Shown in pieces: positions 1 to 6,166 of a stretch of DNA of 7,362 nucleotides (position 1 is its first letter; each line of letters opens with the position of its first letter). The DNA is from Solirubrobacteraceae bacterium (lineage in GTDB: Bacteria > Actinomycetota > Thermoleophilia > Solirubrobacterales > Solirubrobacteraceae). Where the stretch lies: assembly GCA_019683665.1 (NCBI GenBank), contig JADGIB010000180.1:1-7362 (forward strand), written 5' to 3'. A program made the position numbers and the translations under genes. The notes below the pieces were generated by a model. It did no database searches. It worked only from the letters and a program-made list of their open reading frames with translations, and was not told where the DNA came from.

Positions 1-1224
1 CCGGCCCCCGACGCCCTTCGCCCCCCGCCCGGCAACCCGCGCTTCCCGCTGCTGGACGCGATGCGCGCGGTGGCCGCGCTGTCGATCGTCGTCACGCACG
101 CGTCGGGCGTGACGAACTTCAACACCGACAACTGGCTCGGGCACTTCACCGCGCGCCTGAACTTCGGCGTGACGATCTTCTTCCTGCTGTCGGGCTTCCT
201 CCTCTACCGGCCGTTCGTGGCGGCGCGCCGCGAGGGCCGCCCGCCGATCCGCATCCGCGCGTTCGTCCGCCGCCGCGTCCTGCGGATCGTCCCCGCCTAC
301 TGGGTCGCGCTGTCGCTGCTGGCGATCTACCCGGGCCTGCTCGGGTTCGCCGACCACTGGTGGCGCTTCTACTCGTTCACGCAGATCTACTGGACCGACT
401 CGGTCGTCCAGGGCATCGCGCCCGCGTGGACGCTCTGCATCGAGGCGTCGTTCTACGTCCTGCTGCCGTTCATCGCCGCCGGGATCGCCCGCCTGCGCCC
501 GAGCGTCCGCGGCGAGATCGCGATCCTCGCCGCGATCTCCGTCGCCGTCATCGTCTTCCGCTGGGCGATCCAGGAGTTCACGCCGCCGTTCAGCGAGTGG
601 CGCGTCCTCCACAACACGCTGCTCAGCTACATGGACTGGTTCGCCTACGGGATGATCCTCGCCGTCCTCAGCGTCGCCCGGCACGGCCGCGAGGCCGACT
701 CCGCCGTCCTGCGCCTGATCGTCCGCCGCCCGTGGCTGCCGTGGCTGGCCGCGGCCGTCGTGTTCGCCGTCGTGTCGCTCTGCCTCGGCCTGTCGCGCGG
801 CGTCTTCATCACGTACACGCAGTGGAACTTCCTCGGCGAGCACGTCGGCTACGCGCTCTGCGCCGCGCTCCTGCTGGCCCCGGCGATCTTCGGCGACTGG
901 GCCGGCGGCTGGCCGCGGCGGCTGCTGGCGACCCGCTGGATGGCGTGGCTCGGCCTCGTCTCCTACGGGATCTTCCTGTGGCACTCGAACATCATGCTCG
1001 AGCTCAACGAGCACGGCGCGCAGGGCTGGCTGCCCGGCTCCGGCTTCCTGTCGCTGCTGCTGCCGACGCTGGCGATCACGATCCCGATCGCCGCGCTCAG
1101 CTACTACGCCGTCGAGAAGCCGGCGCTGCGCTTCAAGGACCCGCGGCGCGTCAGCCGGCCGGCACCGGCGGCGGATCGAGCGGACTCAGCTCCAGCTGCC
1201 GTCGGGCCGCCTGCCGAGCGGTAG
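1..1224 (+). CDS. Membrane acyltransferase, acyltransferase-3 (OafA-like) family, 5' end outside window
   Basis: Integral membrane enzyme that in this family transfers an acyl group (often acetyl) onto surface sugars or lipids. The frame is open from base 1. The first ATG (61) falls inside the conserved N-terminal motif FPLLDAMRAVAALSIVVTHA, so it is not the true start, which lies upstream of the window. Family marks visible: the catalytic-type His of VVTHASG (codon 97-99), then FFLLSGFLLYRPF followed by an Arg-rich loop and LRIVPAYW, then WTLCIEASFYVLLPF, and near the end YGIFLWH and SYYAVEKPAL. About ten hydrophobic segments can be counted, as usual for the family. The family core ends near EKPALRFK; the remaining 28 or so residues are a Pro/Ala/Arg-rich tail that overlaps the opposing TPR gene by 74 bases. 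The acceptor is unknown; neighbouring glycosyltransferases suggest a polysaccharide or its lipid-linked precursor. Confidence 0.9.
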   Translation, partial: PAPDALRPPPGNPRFPLLDAMRAVAALSIVVTHASGVTNFNTDNWLGHFTARLNFGVTIFFLLSGFLLYRPFVAARREGRPPIRIRAFVRRRVLRIVPAYWVALSLLAIYPGLLGFADHWWRFYSFTQIYWTDSVVQGIAPAWTLCIEASFYVLLPFIAAGIARLRPSVRGEIAILAAISVAVIVFRWAIQEFTPPFSEWRVLHNTLLSYMDWFAYGMILAVLSVARHGREADSAVLRLIVRRPWLPWLAAAVVFAVVSLCLGLSRGVFITYTQWNFLGEHVGYALCAALLLAPAIFGDWAGGWPRRLLATRWMAWLGLVSYGIFLWHSNIMLELNEHGAQGWLPGSGFLSLLLPTLAITIPIAALSYYAVEKPALRFKDPRRVSRPAPAADRADSAPAAVGPPAER

Positions 1225-1576
1225 CGGGGTCGCGCTCGGCCGCGGTCGCCGCGAGCGCCCGCCACGCGAGCGCGTTCTCCGGCTCGGCGTCGACGGCCTC
1301 CCGGGCGAGGCGCTCGGCGACGTCCACCCGCCCCTGCTGGTAGAGGAGCCCGGCGACCTCGACGAGCCGCTCGGCGCCGCGGCAGTGCTCGCGCACCGCC
1401 GCGATCGCCGGGTCCTGGCGGTCGGCCGGGATCGCGCCGATCGCGGCCGCGATCACGTCGCGGCGCGCGTCCTGGCAGGCGTCGTAGCCGTGGCGGCTGA
1501 CGGCGAGCAGGGCGACGACGGCGAGCGCGGCGGCGGCGAGGACGATCCGAGCGATCACGGCCCGGTACGATGCCAC
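1151..1576 (-). CDS. Small membrane-anchored TPR protein
   Basis: A 141-residue protein of unknown specific role. Residues 8-26 form one hydrophobic helix (VIARIVLAAAALAVVALLAV), preceded by Arg and followed by SRH; this looks like a signal anchor or uncleaved signal. The outer part has two cysteines, C34 and C65, which could form a disulfide if exported. Residues about 71-104 fit one tetratricopeptide repeat (hydrophobic, Gly and Ala positions, ending DAEPENA), and 105-138 resemble a second, shorter one. TPR units normally hold protein partners. The start is taken as GTG at 1576; a GTG at 1558 (six codons in) would also keep the whole helix and cannot be excluded. The 3' end overlaps the acyltransferase gene tail to tail, and the start faces the DPM1-like gene across 4 bases. 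Base use matches its neighbours. It is real by codon pattern and domain, but its function is not evident. Confidence 0.8.
   Translation of the reverse strand: MASYRAVIARIVLAAAALAVVALLAVSRHGYDACQDARRDVIAAAIGAIPADRQDPAIAAVREHCRGAERLVEVAGLLYQQGRVDVAERLAREAVDAEPENALAWRALAATAAERDPATARQAARRQLELSPLDPPPVPAG
1566..1571 (+). promoter_or_regulatory. Candidate -10 element for the DPM1-like gene
   Basis: TACGAT fits the actinobacterial -10 pattern TAnnnT and ends 9 bases before the TTG start at 1581, so a transcript would have almost no leader. It lies inside the first codons of the divergent TPR gene. No convincing -35 is seen. The spacing matches the similar boxes before the GT4 and hydrolase genes in this window. 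Confidence 0.45.
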
Positions 1577-1580
1577 GCCT

Positions 1581-2276
1581 TTGACGGATCAGGACCACAC
1601 CGTCTCCATCATCGTCCCGGCCAAGGACGAGGCGCGGACGATCGAGCACGTCCTCGACCGGCTCGGCGAGCTGCCGTTCGCCACGGAGATCATCGTCGTC
1701 GACGACGGCTCGACCGACGACACGGCGGCGATCGTCGAGCGCCACGGCGGCGCCCGGCTGCTGCGCCACGACCGCAACCGCGGCAAGGGCGCCGCGGTGC
1801 GGACCGGCATCGCCGCCTCGACCGGCGACTTCGTCGTCATCCAGGACGCCGACCTCGAGTACAACCCGTCCGACCTGCCGAAGCTCATGGCGCCGCTGTT
1901 CGCGGGCGTCGCCGACGTCGTCTTCGGCACGCGCCTGCGCGGCGGGGAGCCGCAGCGCGCCCACCTCTTCTGGCACTACGTGGGCAACCGCTTCCTGTCG
2001 CTGCTGACGAACGTCCTCTACAACACGACGATCAGCGACATGGAGGTCGGCTACAAGGCGTTCGCCGGCGACCTCGTCCGCTCGATCGAGATCGTCAGCG
2101 ACGACTTCCGCTTCGAGCCGGAGATCACGGCGAAGGTCCTGCGCCGCCGGGTCCGCCTCTACGAGGTGCCGATCTCCTACTACGGCCGCACGTACGAGGA
2201 GGGCAAGAAGATCACGTGGCGGGACGGGATCCACGCCGTCACCGCCCTCGTGCGCTTCCGCTTCGGCCGGATGTGA
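1581..2276 (+). CDS. Polyprenyl-phosphate sugar transferase, GT2 family, DPM1-like
   Basis: A 231-residue soluble GT-A enzyme resembling dolichol-phosphate mannosyltransferase. The family moves a sugar from GDP-mannose or UDP-glucose to a polyprenyl phosphate on the cytoplasmic membrane face. Motifs in order: VSIIVPAKDEARTIEHVL at the N-terminus; DDGSTDDT at 41-48; NRGKGAAVRTG at 66-76; the metal-binding DADLEYNP at 89-96; FGTRLRGG near 120; ISDMEVGYKAF, and the late ISYYGRTYEEGKKITWRDG typical of DPM1/DPG-synthase-like proteins. There is no C-terminal membrane segment, so it is the single-domain form. The start is TTG; no ATG or GTG in this frame lies nearby, and the conserved strand begins six codons later. 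An out-of-frame ATG at 1570 opens only four codons, and its stop overlaps the TTG. The sugar cannot be read from sequence. The product is a plausible donor for the GT-C enzyme encoded at 2473-3984. Confidence 0.92.
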   Translation: MTDQDHTVSIIVPAKDEARTIEHVLDRLGELPFATEIIVVDDGSTDDTAAIVERHGGARLLRHDRNRGKGAAVRTGIAASTGDFVVIQDADLEYNPSDLPKLMAPLFAGVADVVFGTRLRGGEPQRAHLFWHYVGNRFLSLLTNVLYNTTISDMEVGYKAFAGDLVRSIEIVSDDFRFEPEITAKVLRRRVRLYEVPISYYGRTYEEGKKITWRDGIHAVTALVRFRFGRM

Positions 2277-2528
2277 GCGCGCGCGTCAGCGCCGCCCACG
2301 CCTCGGGGGCGATCTGCGCGTCGACGGCCGGGACGGGCCGGAACGCGGCCGCCGGGATGCGGTGCACGACGCGCAGGTCGAGCCACGGCGCCCAGGTCGC
2401 CCCGAAGCGCCCGCCGCGCGCGGTCGCGCTCGACGGCCACGACCCGCGCCGCGCGGACGGCCAGCGGCCCGGTCAGCGCGCCGCATCCCGCGCCGAGGTC
2501 GACGCGGGAAGGACCCCATGGCCCCGCG
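2275..2528 (-). pseudogene. Decayed rRNA adenine dimethyltransferase gene (Erm/KsgA family remnant)
   Basis: Two pieces of one methyltransferase family survive in different frames. Piece 1 (2506 down to about 2399, perhaps from 2528) reads RVDLGAGCGALTGPLAVRAA and then RVVAVERDRARRALR: the SAM-binding motif I (DLGAGxGALT) and the acidic motif II (VVAVERD). Piece 2 (about 2412 to 2275, shifted by one base) reads GRFGATWAPWLDLRVVHRIP, then AAAFRPVPAVDAQ, the family's late signature (R-I/V-P-x-x-x-F-x-P-x-P-x-VDA). In complete members, roughly a hundred residues, including the catalytic NPPF/NPPY motif, lie between these parts; here the pieces are adjacent. The N-terminal part before motif I and most of the C-terminal end are also absent. 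An active enzyme is not possible. The 5' piece overlaps the end of the GT-C gene; the 3' piece ends at the stop of the DPM1-like gene. The protein signature favours Erm over housekeeping KsgA, but I cannot prove which. Confidence 0.72.
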
Positions 2529-3984
2529 AAGGCCGGCCGACGCGCCGCTCCAAGCGGTAGGGCCCGAAGCGGGCGACCGGCTCGTAGCGCTCGGCGAGGT
2601 AGCGGTCGAGCAGCCGCACCCCGCTGGAGCGCGCGGACGCGTTCGGCTCCGAGCGGGTCGCGCGCGGGTCCAGCCAGCGGACGAGGACGCGCGGCCGGGC
2701 CCGCTCGAGGTCGGCGATCATCTCGCGCTGCACCGCCGCGGTCGTCGCGATCCCGGGCTGGATGACGTCGTAGCGGGTCGGGTTCGGGCGCTGGGCGAGG
2801 ACGTAGAGGAGCGGGTCGCCGACGCTGACGCGGTCGAAGCGCGGCGGGGCGACGAAGATCGGCTCGCCGGGCGGCACGAGCGCCGCGATGCGCGGCAGGA
2901 GCGCGCCGAGCGCGGCGGCGTCGGCCGGGGTCGTGCGCACCCCGTCGGCGACCGATGACGGGACCGCGGCCAGCGCGGGCGGGCGCAGGAGCTGGCCGGC
3001 GCGGCGCTCAACCCCGTGGAGGGCGATGAGCGCGAGCGCGGCCAGGAGCGCGGCGCGGGCGGCGGGCGCCCACTCCCCCGCGGCGGCGACGGCCAGCGCG
3101 ACCGCGAGCACCACCGCGAGCGGCACCAGGTGGAACTCGTCGGGGCGGCCGAGCAGGTAGAGCAGCCCGACGGCGAGCAGCGGCGCGGCGACGAGCGCCC
3201 ACCGCGGCCGGCGGACGGCCGCCCACCCGGCCCACAGCGCGGTCGCGGCGACGAGGATCGCCGGGAACAGCGCCTCGAGCGCCTTGTTCGGGTCGGCCGT
3301 GCCGGGCGTCAGGTCGAGCGGCAGGCGCTGCATGTCCTGCACGCCGAGGAACCCGACGGTGTCGTCGAGCATGTCGCCGGGCGCGACGGCGAAGAACGGG
3401 GCGAGCGCGGCGGCGGCGACCGCGGCGGCGACCCCGAGCGACGCCCACCCGCCGCCGGCGACCGCGACGGCGATCGCTCCCGCCCCGCCGATCTCGGGCC
3501 GGAACGCGACCGCCGCGCCGCACATCGCCCCCGCCAGCCACGGCCGCCGGCGCGCGAGCAGGAGCGCGCCGAGGACGAGCGCGAGCGCGACCGGGTTCGG
3601 GCCCGGCGTCGCCGGCCAGGCCATCGCGGCGGCCGCCGCCAGCCAGGCGCCGAGCGCGAGCCCCTCGGGCGCGCCGCCGCGCCGGGCGAGCCGGTAGGCG
3701 AGCAGGGCGACGACGGCGTCGAGCGCGACCCGCAGGATCCGCCACCACAGCAGCGACGGGCCGAGCAGCTCGACCGGGATCGCCAGCAGCAGCGGCTGGC
3801 CGGGCCCGTAGTTCCACCAGAAGTCGCGGTACGGCCACTGGCCGTCGGCGATCCGCTGGGCCGCCTGGAGCATCAGCCCCTCGTCGTGGGGGCCGATCTC
3901 GCGCAGGATCGTGAAGCCCGACAGCAGCGCCGCGGCCGCCAGCAGCGCCGGCGTGCGCCACCGCGGCCACCGTCCCGTCGCCAT
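2473..3984 (-). CDS. Membrane glycosyltransferase, GT-C fold (GT39/PMT-like)
   Basis: A 503-residue polytopic protein with about eleven hydrophobic segments over residues 12-345, then a hydrophilic extracytoplasmic domain. GT-C enzymes take a sugar from a polyprenyl-phosphate donor and act outside the membrane. The first outer loop carries the acidic pair D34-E35 in IGPHDEGLMLQAAQRIADG, followed by WPYRDFWWNYGPGQPLL; an Asp/Glu there is the catalytic-type feature of the superfamily. The tail holds FVAPPRFDRV, LAQRPNPTRYDVIQPG and SGVRLLDRYLAERYEPV. The start is ATG at 3984, overlapping the stop of the upstream GT2 gene by one base (TGATG), which implies translational coupling; an upstream in-frame ATG at 4029 would overlap that gene by 46 bases and is less likely. 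The family-like part ends near YRLERR (about 2542); the last 22 residues run in a different frame over the methyltransferase remnant and look acquired by loss of the original stop. Confidence 0.85.
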   Translation of the reverse strand: MATGRWPRWRTPALLAAAALLSGFTILREIGPHDEGLMLQAAQRIADGQWPYRDFWWNYGPGQPLLLAIPVELLGPSLLWWRILRVALDAVVALLAYRLARRGGAPEGLALGAWLAAAAAMAWPATPGPNPVALALVLGALLLARRRPWLAGAMCGAAVAFRPEIGGAGAIAVAVAGGGWASLGVAAAVAAAALAPFFAVAPGDMLDDTVGFLGVQDMQRLPLDLTPGTADPNKALEALFPAILVAATALWAGWAAVRRPRWALVAAPLLAVGLLYLLGRPDEFHLVPLAVVLAVALAVAAAGEWAPAARAALLAALALIALHGVERRAGQLLRPPALAAVPSSVADGVRTTPADAAALGALLPRIAALVPPGEPIFVAPPRFDRVSVGDPLLYVLAQRPNPTRYDVIQPGIATTAAVQREMIADLERARPRVLVRWLDPRATRSEPNASARSSGVRLLDRYLAERYEPVARFGPYRLERRVGRPSRGHGVLPASTSARDAAR

Positions 3985-4934
3985 CAGAAGCCCGCCCGCG
4001 GGTGCCCTCCGGCGCGCGGGCCGCGCCACGGCCGGTCGTCGACGACGGTCCCGATCGGGACGATCGAGCGGGTCTGGAGCGCCGCCCGCTCGCGCAGCAT
4101 CGCCGGCAGCAGCGGCAGCGCCGCGGCCAGCCCGCCGAGGTGGGCGCGCAGCGTCCCGCCGCGGGCGGCGGCGACGAGCCAGGCGGCCTGGCGGTAGGCG
4201 ACGGGGACCGCCCAGCGCAGCGGGAACGCCTTCGCGACGAGCAGGAGCGTGTTGCGCGCCACCCAGCCGCCGACCGGCCGCCGCAGGAGGTGCGCGCTGC
4301 CGCCCCCGGCGTGGCGGGCGACGGCCGCCGGGACGTACACGGCGCGCCAGCCGGCCAGCCGCAGGCGCAGGCCGAGGTCGACGTCCTCCAGGTAGGAGAA
4401 GAAGCGCTCGTCGAAGCCGCCGACGGCGAGCGCCGGGCCGCGGCGCAGGAGCGCGGCGCCGGCGCAGGCGCTGAACACCTCCCCCGGCTCGTCCCAGCGC
4501 CCGTCGTCGCGGTGGCCGCGCCCACGCTGCTCGCAGACGCCGTCACGGCGCAGGAAGTCGCCGGCGTCGTCGATGACCCCGGGGTCGTCGAGGCGGACCA
4601 TCTTGCCCGCGACCGACGCGACGTCGTCGGCCCCGGTCGCCGAGAGCATCGCCGACAGCCAGCCCGGATCGAGCTCGACGTCGCTGTTGACGAGCGCGAC
4701 CCAGTCGGCGTCCGTCGCGCGCAGCCCGGCGTTCGCGGCGGCCGCGAAGCCGCGGTTGCGGCCCAGGCGCACGACGGCGACGTCCGGCCCCAGCCCGTCG
4801 GCCGACCCGTCGGCGGAGCCGTTGTCGACGACGATCAGCTCGTCGAACGGCCGCGTCTGCGCGCGCAGCGCCGCCAGGCAGGCCGGCAGCCAGCGCGCCC
4901 CGTTGAAGTTCGGGACGACGGCGGCGACGCGCAT
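3984..4934 (-). CDS. Glycosyltransferase family 2, rhamnosyltransferase/WbbL-like
   Basis: A 316-residue GT-A enzyme that adds a sugar from a nucleotide donor to a growing glycan on the cytoplasmic side. Motifs: VAAVVPNFNGARWLPACLAA at the N-terminus; VVDNGSADGS at 35-44; LGRNRGFAAAANAGLR at 57-72; the metal-binding NSDVELDP at 83-90; FSACAGAALLRR at 154-165; and GGFDERFFSYLEDVDLGLR at 172-190, whose E183-D184 is the usual catalytic-base region of this subgroup. The subgroup contains WbbL-type rhamnosyltransferases and many EPS enzymes, so the exact sugar is uncertain. The C-terminal 90 or so residues contain moderately hydrophobic stretches that could lie on the membrane. The start ATG at 4934 sits 5 bases after the GT4 stop, and the end overlaps the GT-C start by one base, so the three genes form one operon. 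No strong Shine-Dalgarno is seen; coupling to the upstream gene probably drives translation. Confidence 0.9.
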   Translation of the reverse strand: MRVAAVVPNFNGARWLPACLAALRAQTRPFDELIVVDNGSADGSADGLGPDVAVVRLGRNRGFAAAANAGLRATDADWVALVNSDVELDPGWLSAMLSATGADDVASVAGKMVRLDDPGVIDDAGDFLRRDGVCEQRGRGHRDDGRWDEPGEVFSACAGAALLRRGPALAVGGFDERFFSYLEDVDLGLRLRLAGWRAVYVPAAVARHAGGGSAHLLRRPVGGWVARNTLLLVAKAFPLRWAVPVAYRQAAWLVAAARGGTLRAHLGGLAAALPLLPAMLRERAALQTRSIVPIGTVVDDRPWRGPRAGGHPRAGF

Positions 4935-4939
4935 CGCGG

Positions 4940-6100
4940 CTACGTTCCCGGGGCCACGAGCCGCGACCCGAGGCCGCGCGGCCGCACGCGCCGCGGGTCG
5001 GCGCGCGGCGGGCGCTCCTCCTCGCACGCCTCGGCCACGACGCGGCGGATCGCGTGGCGGAAGTGCGCGACGTCGAACCGGTCGGCGTTCGCCACGCACG
5101 CGGCCGGGTCCGCGCCGAGCGCGTCGAACCCGAGGACCGCCTCGGCCAGCGCGTCGGGGTCCGGCGTGTCGTAGAACGTGCCGGTGACGCCCTCCTGCAC
5201 GGTCTCGCGCACCCCGCCCTCGGCGAGCGCGATCACCGGGCGCCCGGCCGCCTGCGCCTCGACGGCGGCGATCCCGAACTCCTCGGTGGCGGTGACGATG
5301 AGCGCCCGGGCGGCCGACAGCAGCTCGGCGGCGCGCTCGTCGGAGACGCGCCCGGTGAACGTGATCGTCGGGCCGGCCATCCGCCGCAGCCGGCGCGCGT
5401 CAGGGCCGTTGCCGATGACGATGAGCGGCAGGCGCAGCCGGTTGAACGCCTCCACGGCGAGGTGGATGCGCTTGTGCGGCATGAGCTCCGACAGGACGAC
5501 GTAGTAGTCGGCGACCGGCCCCGGCTTGAAGCGCGACGTCTCCACCGGCGGGTAGACGACGACGGACTCGCGGCCGAAGTAGCGCCGGATCCGCCGGCGG
5601 GTCGTCTCGGAGTTCGCGATGTAGCGGTCGACGCGCTGCGCGGCGATCCAGTCCCACTGCCGCCAGCGCTGGAAGACGACGCGCAGCGCCGCCCGCTGGA
5701 GCGCGCCGCGCTCGCTGAGCGTCTCGTCGCGGGCGTTCCAGGCGTAGCGGAACGGGTTGTGGCAGTAGCAGACGTGGACGGCGTCCGGGTCGACGATGAC
5801 GCCGTGCGCCCACGCGCTCGAGCTCGACACGACGAGGTCGTAGCCGGAGAGGTCGAGCGCCTCCATCGCGTACGGGTAGAACGGCAGCAGCGGGCGGAAC
5901 GTCCGCGCGGTCGGCCGCAACCGCTGCAGGAACGACGTGTTCACGTTGCGATGCTCGAACCGCCCCTCGGTGCCGCGCGGGTCGTAGACGGCCGTGAACA
6001 GGTCCGCCTCCGGGAAGAGGTCGGCCAGCGCCGCGAACGTGCGCTCGGCTCCCCGCACGTCCAGGAGGAAGTCGTGAATGAGGGCGACGCGGCGCTCCAT
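4940..6100 (-). CDS. Glycosyltransferase family 4, WbaZ-like
   Basis: A 386-residue GT-B enzyme, most like the WbaZ subgroup (mannosyltransferases of O-antigen and EPS synthesis). N-terminal acceptor domain: VALIHDFLLDVRGAERTFAA at 5-24, FYPYAMEALDLSGYDLVVSS at 74-93, and the distinctive VCYCHNPFRYAW at 110-121. C-terminal donor domain: NSETTRRRIRRYF at 163-175, VYPPVE at 182-187, LSELMPHKRIHLAVEAFNRL at 203-222, VIGNGP at 228-233, FTGRVSDE at 248-255, and the E-x7-E nucleotide-sugar motif E273/E281 in TEEFGIAAVEAQAAGRPVIA. The last 25 or so residues are Arg/Pro-rich and outside the fold. ATG at 6100 is chosen because the conserved strand starts four codons later and a -10-like box sits 8 bases upstream. 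The frame stays open far upstream over the divergent hydrolase gene, but that extension has no family features. It is the first gene of a three-gene operon; GDP-mannose as donor is inferred from the subgroup. Confidence 0.92.
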   Translation of the reverse strand: MERRVALIHDFLLDVRGAERTFAALADLFPEADLFTAVYDPRGTEGRFEHRNVNTSFLQRLRPTARTFRPLLPFYPYAMEALDLSGYDLVVSSSSAWAHGVIVDPDAVHVCYCHNPFRYAWNARDETLSERGALQRAALRVVFQRWRQWDWIAAQRVDRYIANSETTRRRIRRYFGRESVVVYPPVETSRFKPGPVADYYVVLSELMPHKRIHLAVEAFNRLRLPLIVIGNGPDARRLRRMAGPTITFTGRVSDERAAELLSAARALIVTATEEFGIAAVEAQAAGRPVIALAEGGVRETVQEGVTGTFYDTPDPDALAEAVLGFDALGADPAACVANADRFDVAHFRHAIRRVVAEACEEERPPRADPRRVRPRGLGSRLVAPGT

Positions 6101-6108
6101 CCGACGCG

Positions 6109-6114
6109 AGTCTA
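6109..6114 (-). promoter_or_regulatory. Candidate -10 element for the GT4-GT2-GT-C operon
   Basis: On the minus strand TAGACT (TAnnnT) ends 8 bases before the ATG at 6100, which predicts a leaderless or nearly leaderless mRNA. There is no Shine-Dalgarno in the short gap, and no clear -35. It shares a 66-base intergenic region with the divergent promoter of the hydrolase gene. Confidence 0.5.
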
Positions 6115-6150
6115 TGAGAGCGGACCGGCGGCACGCCGCGAAACGGCCGC

Positions 6151-6156
6151 TACGGT
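6151..6156 (+). promoter_or_regulatory. Candidate -10 element for the secreted hydrolase gene
   Basis: TACGGT (TAnnnT) ends 10 bases before ATG 6167. The intervening bases carry no Shine-Dalgarno-like purine run, so a leaderless transcript is likely. It lies 37 bases from the opposing -10 box at 6109-6114. Confidence 0.45.
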
Positions 6157-6166
6157 GTGGCCGCGC

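Noticed and set aside
61..1224. ATG at 61 as the start of the acyltransferase
   Set aside because: It lies inside the conserved LLDAMRAVAAL motif, and the frame is open to base 1 with family-like residues before it.
1104..2234. Minus-strand frame running across the TPR and DPM1-like genes
   Set aside because: No recognisable domain, and it conflicts with two supported genes.
2362..2958. Plus-strand open frame across the remnant and the GT-C 3' end
   Set aside because: Composition is that of a GC-rich shadow; the opposite strand explains the region better.
3985..4029. ATG at 4029 as the start of the GT-C protein
   Set aside because: It would add 15 Arg/Pro/Ala residues overlapping the GT2 gene by 46 bases; ATG 3984 gives the standard one-base TGATG overlap just before the first helix.
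3008..4546. Minus-strand frame overlapping GT2 and GT-C in another register
   Set aside because: Out-of-frame reading of two well-supported genes, with repetitive Arg/Ala/Pro composition.
3016..5174. Two long plus-strand open frames (3016-4197 and 4002-5174) opposite the glycosyltransferases
   Set aside because: High GC removes stop codons. Their translations are Arg/Gly/Asp-rich without domains, while the minus strand shows clear GT motifs.
5054..6166. Long plus-strand open frame upstream of and joined to the hydrolase
   Set aside because: It is the antisense of the GT4 gene, rich in Arg/Ala/Asp, with no domain; the signal peptide at 6167 marks the true start.
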